In this document: in pieces, positions 1 to 6,994 of the stretch
How positions within the stretch are numbered: position 1 is the stretch's first letter
How the letters are laid out: each line of letters begins with the position of its first letter
Assembly (NCBI RefSeq): GCF_000971975.1
Contig: NZ_LAQO01000002.1
Span: 124,001 to 188,000, forward strand
Length of the DNA stretch: 64,000 nucleotides
Direction of reading: 5' to 3'
Origin: Paenibacillus algorifonticola
GTDB taxonomy: Bacteria > Bacillota > Bacilli > Paenibacillales > Paenibacillaceae
The notes under the pieces: generated by a model
Told to the model about the DNA's origin: nothing
Databases searched by the model: none
The model's input: only the letters and a program-made list of their open reading frames with translations
Position numbers and translations under genes: made by a program

Positions 1-2
1 TT

Positions 3-674
3 TTGCCCGTGGTCAGCTATATGGTTAAGACGTTGGGGCCTACATTTAAAAATATCTTTGCATTCATCGGGGACGTTGTAGGCACGGCGGTCGGGATAAT
101 ATCTGATGTAATACGAGGCATAATCAAGTCGCTTGGCGGCGTGATAGACTTCATCGTCGGCGTTTTTACCGGCAATTGGAAAAAAGCCTGGAACGGCATA
201 CAAGACTTTAGCAAGGGTATGTGCGACGCCTTGGTGGGCATTTTTAAGGGAGCGATAAACCTTATTATTGATGCCGTTAACTTTATGATCCGTCAGCTTA
301 ATACCGTTAAGATCGACGTGCCTGATTGGGTAAGCAAAACAACAGGCGTCAAAGATTTTGGCATATCCATCCCGACAATCCCAAAACTCGCAAAAGGCGG
401 TCTAGCTTACGGCCCGACGCTCGCAATGGTCGGGGATAACAAAGGAGCTGCTGCGGATCCAGAGGTCATCAGCCCATTGTCTAAGCTGCAGGGGATGATA
501 GATAGCAGTAATCAGCAATCCGTGCAGATACTTGGACAAATACTGCAGGTGCTCAAAAATAGCGGGAATCAAACGGCCGTCCTGCAAATTGGCGAATCGG
601 AGTTTGGCCGGGTGGCTGCTAAATCTATCAATCGGGCATCGCAGCAGGCTGGACGGTCGCTGATAGATGTATAG
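3..674 (+). CDS. Phage tail tape measure protein, C-terminal part
   Basis: This is the last 223 codons of a gene that begins before the window; the frame is open to the left edge, so no start is called. The visible part has long apolar stretches rich in Gly, Ile, Val and Phe in its first 90 residues, typical of the late hydrophobic region of tape measure proteins. It ends in a Ser/Gln-rich helical tail. Tape measure proteins fix tail length and pass into the host envelope during DNA ejection. The identification rests on this composition and on the position directly before the distal-tail and baseplate genes, the standard order in siphoviruses of Gram-positive hosts. Confidence 0.75.
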   Translation: MPVVSYMVKTLGPTFKNIFAFIGDVVGTAVGIISDVIRGIIKSLGGVIDFIVGVFTGNWKKAWNGIQDFSKGMCDALVGIFKGAINLIIDAVNFMIRQLNTVKIDVPDWVSKTTGVKDFGISIPTIPKLAKGGLAYGPTLAMVGDNKGAAADPEVISPLSKLQGMIDSSNQQSVQILGQILQVLKNSGNQTAVLQIGESEFGRVAAKSINRASQQAGRSLIDV

Positions 675-686
675 GAGGTGTAAGGC

Positions 687-1046
687 GTGGAAATTAAAAT
701 AAATGGCGTGGCGATAGCGGCTTACCCGTCATCCTTTGTCCCGACAGTGCTTGACCTGGACGACGGAGAGTCAACGACCAGGACAGCTGACGGCACGCTC
801 AACCGAGACAGGATAGCCGTTAAGCGGCAGATTGATATGGAGTGGGGCGTGCTGACATGGGCTGAGATATCGGCGCTGATGCAGGCTATGAGCGGCGTAT
901 TTTTCAGCGTTACGTATCCGGACCCTATGGCGGGGGCATATCAGACTAAAACGTTTTATGTTGGCAACAGACAAGCTGCCTTTGCGGTGGCCAAGGGCAA
1001 CGACATACGGTGGCAAGGTCTTAAAGTCACCCTGACGGAGCGATAA
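687..1046 (+). CDS. Phage tail protein, DUF6711-like (distal tail position)
   Basis: A 119-residue protein starting at a GTG preceded by a strong AGGAGGTG site 12 bases after the tape measure stop. It is beta-rich and opens MEIKINGVAIAAYPSSF, a pattern I associate with DUF6711 proteins found just after tape measure genes in Listeria and Paenibacillus phages. Position between the tape measure and the baseplate hub gene suggests a distal-tail (Dit-like) or tail-completion role. The family call is from memory of the pattern; the tail role is inferred from gene order. One base separates it from the next gene, so the two are probably translated together. Confidence 0.65.
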   Translation: MEIKINGVAIAAYPSSFVPTVLDLDDGESTTRTADGTLNRDRIAVKRQIDMEWGVLTWAEISALMQAMSGVFFSVTYPDPMAGAYQTKTFYVGNRQAAFAVAKGNDIRWQGLKVTLTER

Positions 1047-1047
1047 T

Positions 1048-3027
1048 ATGTATCCTATATCAAGCGAGTTTTTAGCGATGTTGCGCAGGCATGATCGAGA
1101 ATTTAAGGTTATGGCACACATTGACGGCAAAAACTACTTTGATTCGACAATTGTTGATTTTACCGTCGAAAACAGCTTGTTAGCTGGCGAAGAGTTTGAG
1201 CTGGGAACAACGGTAATCAGCCAATGTACCATCACGCTACGGACGCAGGACGTAATCCCAGCTAATGCGCTTGTACGTCCTTATATTGCGCTATCTCGTG
1301 CGGGACTCTCATGGGACGACACACTCACGAGTTGGGTCAGCACAACGCGGTCATGGGAAGGCGGCATGACTGACTGGCTATCAATGGGCGAGTATTTTGT
1401 TGACTCTCGCAAAAAGATCAACGATGTATGGACGTTTACGTGCTGCGATATGCTTGTGCGGGCTGATGTGCCCTATGTATCAGCACTCACCTATCCGGCG
1501 ACGCAGCAGGCCGTGTGGAACGAGATATGCGGCAGGCTGGGCTATCTCTATGACGGCAGCGTACAGATTAATCCATCCTACCAGATCCAAGCGGGGCCAG
1601 CAGGATATAGCATGCGCCAGGTACTAGGTTACATTGCTAGCGCCAACAGTGCATGCGTCTATGTAGCCAAGTCGGGCGTGATCCGATTTAAAACGTTCGC
1701 AGCCAGTGCACCACCTGTCTTTAATATGACGACGGCTGATTACATCCGGATTAAGCAGCTCAATCCAGTCAAGACGTATACGCGGGTTGTGGTGACTTAC
1801 AATACTGAGGATGGCTTAACATACGAGGCGGGCAGCGGAGACGACAACCACACGCTGTATGTCGAAAACCCGTTTGCAACGCAGGCGATAACCAATAACC
1901 TGTATGCAAAGCTTAACGGCTTTACCTATCTGCCGGTGCAAATGGACGCACGCGGGTATCCACAGCTTGAGCACGGGGACATCATCGGCTTTGAAATGCA
2001 GGAGGGCAACAGCTGGGCCGAGACATTTACAAGCTGGGATAATACGCATTTGCCGTGGAATGGCTTATCTGGCTACCAGACTATTGCGCTGCATATGTCA
2101 TTTAGCTTTAAGGGCGGGCTGACAATGCAGATAGAGGCGCCGTCCAAGTCGGAGCAGCGATCCGAATTTGCGCTGGAAGGCAGCCTGACACAGCAGGTTA
2201 ACCGACTCAATGCCAATACTGTACGCTATGGTAAACCGTATTACGGCATTACGCATAGCCGGACACAAGGCATGGTAATCGAGCGGGAGGACCACAAAAG
2301 CAAGCTGACGCTTAACAGCGACATTATGGACTGGCAGGTTAATGGTAGCAGCGCGTTGTATTACGATGCTCAAACAAACAAGCTTAAGTTTACCGGGGCA
2401 CTTGAGGCGGCGAGTGGGACGTTCAGCGGTAACCTACAAGCGGCAGGCGGCACTTTCACAGGGACGCTTAACGGGGCCGATGGTAGCTTTAGCGGCACAA
2501 TTACAGCTTCAACGTTCACGGGCGGCACCATCACAGGCGCTTTGATCCAAACTAAGGAAGTTGGTCAATTCCCACGGGCCGTAATGTCCGCGACAGACAA
2601 CTATTTTGGAGTCTATAGCAATGCTGATAACTATGTAGTATTGGAAAACTATGCAGGTGCGCCAGCTTTCAGATTTGTAACCGCTGGACAGCAGCGGGCG
2701 CTAATCAATACATTGTTGGGTAATTTAGAGATGTATGGTGATAACGGAGTATATATTAATGGCAAGAACGGCGCTGCTGAAGTGCAGTTAGATGGAAGTC
2801 TAGTAAAGGTGCCTTCATGGTCAAGATTTGTTAATGCAGCGAATGGTCAAACCTTGCAAGAAGCCTTTTTAACAAAGGCGCAAAAAGGAATAGCAACAGG
2901 CGCTGGAGGTACGCATAACCACGGTATCCCTGATGGCACGAAGTTGGCAGTAACCAACTCCTCAGGCACGGTCACGGGATTTATTACGTTCTCTACTGCT
3001 GGTAGCCATACCCATGAGCAGATATAA
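1048..3027 (+). CDS. Phage baseplate hub / tail-associated (Tal-like) protein
   Basis: A 659-residue tail-tip protein. About residues 1-370 resemble the baseplate-hub fold (opening MYPISSEFLAMLRRHDREFK, with several Trp-rich segments such as SWDDTLTSW). About residues 440-510 are low-complexity Gly/Thr/Ser repeats (ASGTFSG, AGGTFTG, ADGSFSG), a shaft-like stretch. The C-terminus has paired His-x-His motifs (GTHNHG near residue 630 and GSHTHEQI at the very end), like the metal-binding H-x-H motifs of trimeric phage fibre tips. The protein probably closes the tail tube and carries a short spike. No peptidase motif was recognised. It starts one base after the upstream gene, and its stop lies just before a new promoter at 3032. 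Confidence 0.7.
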   Translation: MYPISSEFLAMLRRHDREFKVMAHIDGKNYFDSTIVDFTVENSLLAGEEFELGTTVISQCTITLRTQDVIPANALVRPYIALSRAGLSWDDTLTSWVSTTRSWEGGMTDWLSMGEYFVDSRKKINDVWTFTCCDMLVRADVPYVSALTYPATQQAVWNEICGRLGYLYDGSVQINPSYQIQAGPAGYSMRQVLGYIASANSACVYVAKSGVIRFKTFAASAPPVFNMTTADYIRIKQLNPVKTYTRVVVTYNTEDGLTYEAGSGDDNHTLYVENPFATQAITNNLYAKLNGFTYLPVQMDARGYPQLEHGDIIGFEMQEGNSWAETFTSWDNTHLPWNGLSGYQTIALHMSFSFKGGLTMQIEAPSKSEQRSEFALEGSLTQQVNRLNANTVRYGKPYYGITHSRTQGMVIEREDHKSKLTLNSDIMDWQVNGSSALYYDAQTNKLKFTGALEAASGTFSGNLQAAGGTFTGTLNGADGSFSGTITASTFTGGTITGALIQTKEVGQFPRAVMSATDNYFGVYSNADNYVVLENYAGAPAFRFVTAGQQRALINTLLGNLEMYGDNGVYINGKNGAAEVQLDGSLVKVPSWSRFVNAANGQTLQEAFLTKAQKGIATGAGGTHNHGIPDGTKLAVTNSSGTVTGFITFSTAGSHTHEQI

Positions 3028-3031
3028 GTGG

Positions 3032-3037
3032 TATAAT
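3032..3037 (+). promoter_or_regulatory. Promoter -10 of the cargo cassette
   Basis: TATAAT preceded by TGG (extended -10) right after the hub gene stop and 35 bases before the next start codon. No good -35 is seen; extended -10 promoters can work without one. It would let the two following genes be expressed independently of the late tail operon. Confidence 0.55.
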
Positions 3038-3071
3038 GTGACAAAATAATCATATTCGAGGTGACTTTAGT

Positions 3072-3623
3072 ATGAAGAAATTTGTCGCAGGATTTATAGC
3101 GGGTGCAATTGTCTTTACGGCAGGAACGGCCTTTGCTGCGAACGGGTTGACTGGAAAAAAAGTGGGCGGTGAAGTTCGAGTTACTTTAAATGGGAAGACA
3201 GTAGATAATGGAGCTGTCATTGAGGGGACGAGCCTACTACCAGTACGTAGTATTTCAGAGGCGCTAGGTTTAGATGTATCTTATAGTAAAGGGGTTGTAG
3301 CCTTGACAAGTGAGGTCGAAACGTCTGCTGAAACATCTGATCCATATTCTTTTTACAATACTGAAACGAAAATAAATGAAAGAATTACACGTCTAGAAGA
3401 AAATATAACCAGCAATGAAAAGTTTATAGCCGATCAACAGTATGCTATTGATGTCAGAACTAATTATCTGAATGAAAATCCGAACAGCCCTGATAAAGAT
3501 TCTATTAATTCGGAGATTGAAGGTCGGAAAAAGCAAATTGAAACATACCAACAATATATCAATAATAACAAAAATGAAATCACAGCACTTAAAGCTAAGC
3601 TAGCAACCCTACAAACAAAATAG
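3072..3623 (+). CDS. Secreted protein, copper amine oxidase N-terminal-like domain plus coiled coil (prophage cargo)
   Basis: A 183-residue exported protein. Residues 1-23 form a clear signal peptide (MKKFVAGFIAGAIVFTAG, cleavage after AFA). About residues 30-80 match the small domain called Cu_amine_oxidN1 (RVTLNGKTVDNGAVIEGTSL followed by LPVRSISEALG), common in cell-surface proteins of Paenibacillus and not an oxidase by itself. About residues 100-183 are charged and helical with coiled-coil character. The gene has a good GAGGTGA site. Its DNA is clearly richer in A/T than the tail genes on both sides, and it has its own promoter and a terminator after the next gene, so it looks like a moron (lysogenic conversion gene). 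A surface or superinfection role is an inference. Confidence 0.7.
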   Translation: MKKFVAGFIAGAIVFTAGTAFAANGLTGKKVGGEVRVTLNGKTVDNGAVIEGTSLLPVRSISEALGLDVSYSKGVVALTSEVETSAETSDPYSFYNTETKINERITRLEENITSNEKFIADQQYAIDVRTNYLNENPNSPDKDSINSEIEGRKKQIETYQQYINNNKNEITALKAKLATLQTK

Positions 3624-3639
3624 TAAAGGAATGATAAAC

Positions 3640-3852
3640 ATGGAGTTTGGCTTTAATGCTTCCGAGCACGTTAACAGTAATATTATCTTGTCGGATACCT
3701 TTTTCTACAAGCTTCCGAGTACATTTAAACGGGAAGATTTAATGAAAGCTGACATGATCATATTGGCTTCACAACACCCTGGCGGATATAAACTTGGAAC
3801 AAAAATTCTTGACGAAAATGGTAATTTAATTATCAAAGTATCTGTATCTTAA
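3640..3852 (+). CDS. Small hypothetical protein of the cargo cassette
   Basis: A 70-residue protein of unknown function. The reading frame has an ATG at 3631, but AAGGA lies directly against it; the ATG at 3640 stands nine bases after AAGGA and is the better start. The sequence is mixed alpha/beta with a motif KLGTKILDENGNLIIKVSVS at the end and no signal peptide or membrane segment. It lies 16 bases after the secreted protein gene, is equally A/T-rich, and is followed at once by a terminator, so the two genes form one unit. Confidence 0.5.
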   Translation: MEFGFNASEHVNSNIILSDTFFYKLPSTFKREDLMKADMIILASQHPGGYKLGTKILDENGNLIIKVSVS

Positions 3853-3873
3853 AGCACAGCAAAAATAAAACGA

Positions 3874-3905
3874 AGGCGCTCCTATAAAGGGGCGTCTTTT
3901 TCGTT
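3874..3905 (+). terminator. Rho-independent terminator after cargo cassette
   Basis: A nine-pair stem AGGCGCTCC / GGGGCGTCT with two G-T wobbles, a six-base loop and a run of five T. It closes the transcript that starts at the 3032 promoter. Confidence 0.75.
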
Positions 3906-3919
3906 GGGAGTGAATCTGA

Positions 3920-4111
3920 TTGGCACAAGTCCATCACGTTTTAAACATCGCACTTGATCCCCTTAAGCCGGTACCCGAGATATGCGCGGTCATAAAGGCC
4001 ATCGTTCCGTACCATCCTGACCAGGAGGAGGCCATTTTGATTGGCGTACAAGAGGCTCTCCAAGGGCGACTGAATCAAATTAGGAAAGGAGCTGCTGCAG
4101 ATGGCGAATAG
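3920..4111 (+). CDS. Small phage protein of unknown function
   Basis: A 63-residue protein that starts at TTG (3920) after GGGAGTGA. It is helical and acidic (ICAVIKAIVPYHPDQEEAIL) and has no recognised domain. Its last 11 bases overlap the start of the fibre gene, a typical arrangement for translational coupling in a tail operon. Its base composition again matches the tail genes rather than the cargo cassette. Small helical proteins just before fibre genes are common in phages of this group; a structural or assembly role is only a guess. Confidence 0.5.
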   Translation: MAQVHHVLNIALDPLKPVPEICAVIKAIVPYHPDQEEAILIGVQEALQGRLNQIRKGAAADGE

Positions 4112-5564
4112 ATTTTGTAACCTTAACGGACCAACACCGATTAGCCAGGACTACCCTAATATCTCAATCGGTTTTGACCGTGTAGCGGCTGAGCTGGACG
4201 GGCTGGATACGCTCGATCCGGCAGACCGTACCAAGCTGGACAGCGTACAAAACGGCGCCGAGGTCAACCAAAACGCCTTTGCCAAGGTCAACAACCTGGA
4301 TGCTGGGGCAGAGTCCGATACGCTTACCGTGGAGGGCGGGACAGGTATTACCGTTACCACAAACCCGGTATCAAAAAAAGTGATCATCACGGCTACAGGC
4401 GCATCAACGCCAGGTGCTCACGGTAGCAGCCACACGGAGCATGGAGCTGATCCGGTGCCCAATGCAACGGTCACTGAGGGCGGGCTAATGTCGGCAGCGG
4501 ATAAAGTGGAGTTGACCGAACTAGCTGATGATATTGTCAATATGCCGTATAACGTCTATAGGCAGGCTATAATCAACGGCAATTTTGATATATGGCAGCG
4601 GGGGACGTCGTTTGCATCAGATGGATATACGGCGGATCGCTGGCAGTCGCTTAATTTTGCGGACGGCGGGACATTACCATCAATTACAAGGTCACGGCAA
4701 CAATTACCGTTAGGGGTTTTAGATGGGGCGAGTTATTACTACAGTATCAGCCTTAACGGTGCAGGCAGCTCGCTTGGTGCGAACCGATACGGCATGCTCA
4801 TGCAGGGTATTGAGTTTGGCGCTAGGTATTTGTGCGGGAACGGCAAAAAAGTCACTGTGTCCTTTGAAGCGAGGAGCAGCATTGCGGGCAAGCGTATTGG
4901 CGTCACGCTATCTCAAAACTATGGTACTGGTGGATCGCCTAGCTCTCCGGATAATCTTGTCGGTACTAATTTTACGTTGACATCATCTTTTCAAAAGTAC
5001 AGCTTCACCTTTGACACTGCGACGTTAGCGGGTAAAACGCTTGGAACAAATAACAATGATGCCCTATATCTGTACCTGTATTATGCATGGGGATCTGTAA
5101 GGCGCTCATTTGTAGGTGCGACGACGGATGAGACATTTGGCGGCGCTGGAACAATTGAGATTGCTGAGGTGCAGGTTAATGCAGGAGATACAGCATTGCC
5201 GTTCCAGCCTAAAAGCAAAGGGCAGGAGGAGGTGGACTGCTTGAGGTATAGGTGGCAATCATGGACAGATGCATTTTTGTCTCCTAGTGTTGGATCAATA
5301 TCAGGACTTGCGTTAACCACCAATGCTTTGCTTGTTAATTCGAGATTTCCAACGCCTATGCGCATAGTACCGACTATGACCGTTACAAACAATAATGTAA
5401 TTAACCAGTTCCGCAGCACATCGACAGGGGCTGTTATTACGGTAACGCCGACATCGTATGCTGCCATCTCAAACAAAGGGTTTTTGCTACTGTCCGTAAG
5501 TGGGACGCCGTTTACCGTCGGTCAGTATTATGATTTTGATTTAATTGCGGACGCAGAGTTATAG
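4101..5564 (+). CDS. Phage tail fibre / receptor-binding protein
   Basis: A 487-residue fibre-like protein. The first 90 residues contain the segment LDPADRTKLDSVQNGAEVNQ, typical of phage fibre shafts. About residues 108-125 hold a His-rich linker (GAHGSSHTEHGADPV). From about residue 150 a long beta-rich domain begins with NGNFDIWQRGTSF and YTADRW, a pattern shared by carbohydrate-binding heads of Gram-positive phage fibres. The C-terminal 100 residues are beta-rich with many Thr and Val. The protein most likely binds a cell-wall polysaccharide receptor. It overlaps the small gene before it and is followed by a strong ribosome binding site for the next gene. Confidence 0.7.
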   Translation: MANRFCNLNGPTPISQDYPNISIGFDRVAAELDGLDTLDPADRTKLDSVQNGAEVNQNAFAKVNNLDAGAESDTLTVEGGTGITVTTNPVSKKVIITATGASTPGAHGSSHTEHGADPVPNATVTEGGLMSAADKVELTELADDIVNMPYNVYRQAIINGNFDIWQRGTSFASDGYTADRWQSLNFADGGTLPSITRSRQQLPLGVLDGASYYYSISLNGAGSSLGANRYGMLMQGIEFGARYLCGNGKKVTVSFEARSSIAGKRIGVTLSQNYGTGGSPSSPDNLVGTNFTLTSSFQKYSFTFDTATLAGKTLGTNNNDALYLYLYYAWGSVRRSFVGATTDETFGGAGTIEIAEVQVNAGDTALPFQPKSKGQEEVDCLRYRWQSWTDAFLSPSVGSISGLALTTNALLVNSRFPTPMRIVPTMTVTNNNVINQFRSTSTGAVITVTPTSYAAISNKGFLLLSVSGTPFTVGQYYDFDLIADAEL

Positions 5565-5574
5565 GAGGGACAAA

Positions 5575-5901
5575 ATGGACGGATACAATCACTATTTACG
5601 AGCAAACGAGGCCGGGACAATCGTCTACGGCTTTTCTTCTGCCTTCGAGCAGCCAGCGGATAACGATATTTTGCTGCTGGAGGATGGCCCAAGGCATTTC
5701 CAAGAGGCGTTCAGCGAGTCGCTGACAGACGGTCAGGGAGTGTACATCTATAAGTGGGATGGCAGTAAGATAGTCGAGCGAACAGCCGAGGAGCTGGCAG
5801 CGGATGCGACAGAACCGACAACAACGCTCACGCCGGAGCAGCAGCGGCTAATCGACCTTGAGCTTACCATGGCCGATCTAATCGCAGGAGGTGGGTTGTA
5901 A
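5575..5901 (+). CDS. Phage protein, probable tail accessory / fibre-associated
   Basis: A 108-residue protein. The frame is open further upstream, but ATG 5575 stands correctly behind AGGAGGGACAAA and is chosen. The first half is beta-like (GTIVYGFSSAFEQPADNDIL), and the C-terminal third is helical with a TPEQQRLIDLELTMADLIAGGG tail split over positions about 87-108. Such short proteins with a glutamine- and leucine-rich end commonly follow fibre genes in Bacillus-group phages and may help fibre assembly. That role is inferred only from position. The stop codon overlaps the next start as TAATG. Confidence 0.5.
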   Translation: MDGYNHYLRANEAGTIVYGFSSAFEQPADNDILLLEDGPRHFQEAFSESLTDGQGVYIYKWDGSKIVERTAEELAADATEPTTTLTPEQQRLIDLELTMADLIAGGGL

Positions 5902-6074
5902 TGGCTATGGCTGACTATAAGGTGAGGGTAATGGCTAATGCCTGCATCTCTCGTTACGACAAAGGGGAGCGCGGCATAGCTGATATTGTGGCCAGTTATG
6001 GTCTGCCAGCAGCTGACGCGGAGCTGGTAATGGCTGAGATTACGGCCAAGCGGTCAGATTTACAGACATCTTAA
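5901..6074 (+). CDS. Small phage protein (57 aa), last gene of tail operon
   Basis: A 57-residue reading frame beginning at the ATG of a TAATG stop/start overlap, behind an AGGAGGTGGG site that lies inside the end of the preceding gene. The product is mostly helical with a middle segment GIADIVASYGLPAADAEL. It occupies the slot where XkdX-like or similar short proteins sit in other Firmicutes prophages, but I do not see a family signature. The coupling by overlap makes it likely to be real. It ends 40 bases before the opposed small-RNA promoter at 6115. Confidence 0.55.
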   Translation: MAMADYKVRVMANACISRYDKGERGIADIVASYGLPAADAELVMAEITAKRSDLQTS

Positions 6075-6114
6075 ATATGAACCTAGTTTGTAAGATATTT
6101 TGTATGACAACTGT

Positions 6115-6144
6115 ATGACAAGATTTACAGCTATGTGTTATAAT
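6115..6144 (+). promoter_or_regulatory. Promoter of probable antisense RNA
   Basis: ATGACA (6115-6120), an 18-base spacer and a perfect TATAAT (6139-6144). No reading frame with a ribosome site follows on this strand before the terminator at 6235-6282. A 10-bp direct repeat TGTATGACAA with an 11-bp period (6101-6110 and 6112-6121) covers the -35 area. Confidence 0.65.
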
Positions 6145-6150
6145 ACAGAC

Positions 6151-6282
6151 AAGTTAAGCGTAAAATGAAAAAAAGGGGACGATTCGCGGTCGCCCCCTCC
6201 TGCACGATACTTGGGTGGGAATCCTCCAGCCTAGCGAAAAATAACCCGTTACCCTTGCGAGAACTTGGGCGGGTTATTTTCG
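6151..6282 (+). ncRNA. Predicted antitoxin RNA (RatA-like) of a type I system
   Basis: From the promoter at 6115-6144 a transcript of about 130 bases would run to the strong inverted repeat at 6235-6282. Its last bases are antisense to the end of the small toxin gene on the other strand and to the toxin terminator. It also contains a GGGG / CCCC stem-loop near 6175-6200. The arrangement, two converging RNAs overlapping at their 3' ends over a shared terminator, is that of TxpA/RatA in Bacillus subtilis. RNA ends are predicted, not measured. Confidence 0.55.
6235..6282. terminator. Bidirectional terminator shared by toxin mRNA and antisense RNA
   Basis: CGAAAAATAACCCG and CGGGTTATTTTCG form a 13-pair stem with one bulged base. 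The A/T ends give a U-run in both directions. It lies at the 3' ends of the two converging small transcripts. Confidence 0.7.
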
Positions 6283-6354
6283 TTTATGCAGATAAGTAAG
6301 TAATGCCAGCAAGAACATGCCAAGCATAATCACTTCCGTCAACGAAAAATTCAT
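6274..6354 (-). CDS. Small hydrophobic toxin-like peptide (type I toxin, TxpA/BsrG/holin-like family)
   Basis: A 26-residue peptide too short for ordinary gene finders. It opens MNFSLTEVIMLGMFLLALLT, a single membrane span, and ends in the basic tail HKRK. This short-N-terminus, one-helix, Lys/Arg-tail layout is that of the peptides usually labelled putative holin-like toxin in Bacillus and Paenibacillus prophages. A GGGGGTG ribosome site stands eight bases before ATG. Upstream is a promoter with extended -10 (TGGTATAAT). The stop lies inside the stem of the shared terminator. It should depolarise or disturb the membrane if the antisense RNA is lost; this activity is known for the family, not shown here. 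Confidence 0.75.
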   Translation of the reverse strand: MNFSLTEVIMLGMFLLALLTYLHKRK

Positions 6355-6411
6355 AAGCATCACCCCCGATCTGGAGGCGATACTACCCACCCAAGTAAGT
6401 CGTACCGAATT

Positions 6412-6440
6412 ATTATACCATATCTTTACAACTATATTAA
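6412..6440 (-). promoter_or_regulatory. Promoter of the toxin mRNA
   Basis: Read on the minus strand: TTAATA, 17-base spacer, TATAAT, with TGG directly before the -10 (extended -10). It gives a leader of about 50 bases before the toxin start. Confidence 0.6.
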
Positions 6441-6457
6441 TAGAATCATATAACTTT

Positions 6458-6491
6458 AAGCCGTATGGGATTTCAGCCCTACGGCTTTTAC
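6458..6491 (+). terminator. Terminator upstream of the holin gene
   Basis: AAGCCGTA / TACGGCTT with an inner GGG / CCC pair and T-rich end, 21 bases before the holin start. It insulates the lysis genes from read-through on the plus strand. Confidence 0.6.
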
Positions 6492-6511
6492 TATTTTAGG
6501 AGGAAAACGAG

Positions 6512-6994
6512 ATGATGACAGGTAAAACAATTTTTGGAGCAATCGGTGCCGTAGTGGTGCCAGCGTTTGAATACATGTATGGGGCAGGGGATGCAGTGGT
6601 ATCGGCAATGGTTGCACTCACGTTTTTTATTGTTATGGATTGGATTAGCGGGGTGCGAGCGGCAAAGCAAGATTATAGCTACAGCAGCAAGTATGGCATT
6701 GATGGCGTGTTTCGGACGCTGTTTATGTTGGGGTTGCCAGCTGGCGGTCATTTATTGGACAGCATGTTTAGCTTGCCTGGCATCCTGTTTGGGGCGCTCA
6801 CAGCGGGGCTCCTGTACCATGTCATCCAATCCATGGTAGCTAATTCCCTACGCGCTGGCTGGGGGGAGTGGTTACCGCTTAACGTATTTGAGACGTTGCT
6901 CAAATGGGTTGGCAGCGAGCTCGATAAAAAGATTAATAGAGCAGCCGAACGCGGCGGCGTTGTGGGAGGAAAGTCTGATGACGATAACCTATAA
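6512..6994 (+). CDS. Phage holin (phage_holin_4 / TcdE-UtxA type)
   Basis: A 160-residue membrane protein that starts at the first of two ATG codons behind AGGAGGAAAACGAG. Hydrophobic segments lie at about residues 9-25, 30-47, 68-90 and 92-110, and the motif FFIVMDWISGVRAA near residue 38 is typical of the Bacteriophage holin 4 family. The C-terminus is charged and cytoplasmic-like. Holins of this class open the membrane at the set time so that the amidase can reach the wall. The end of the gene overlaps the amidase start by 17 bases, giving a holin-amidase lysis cassette. Confidence 0.85.
   Translation: MMTGKTIFGAIGAVVVPAFEYMYGAGDAVVSAMVALTFFIVMDWISGVRAAKQDYSYSSKYGIDGVFRTLFMLGLPAGGHLLDSMFSLPGILFGALTAGLLYHVIQSMVANSLRAGWGEWLPLNVFETLLKWVGSELDKKINRAAERGGVVGGKSDDDNL

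Noticed and set aside
6317..6499. 60-residue plus-strand frame over the toxin leader
   Set aside because: No ribosome site; it is the shadow of the minus-strand toxin gene and its promoter.
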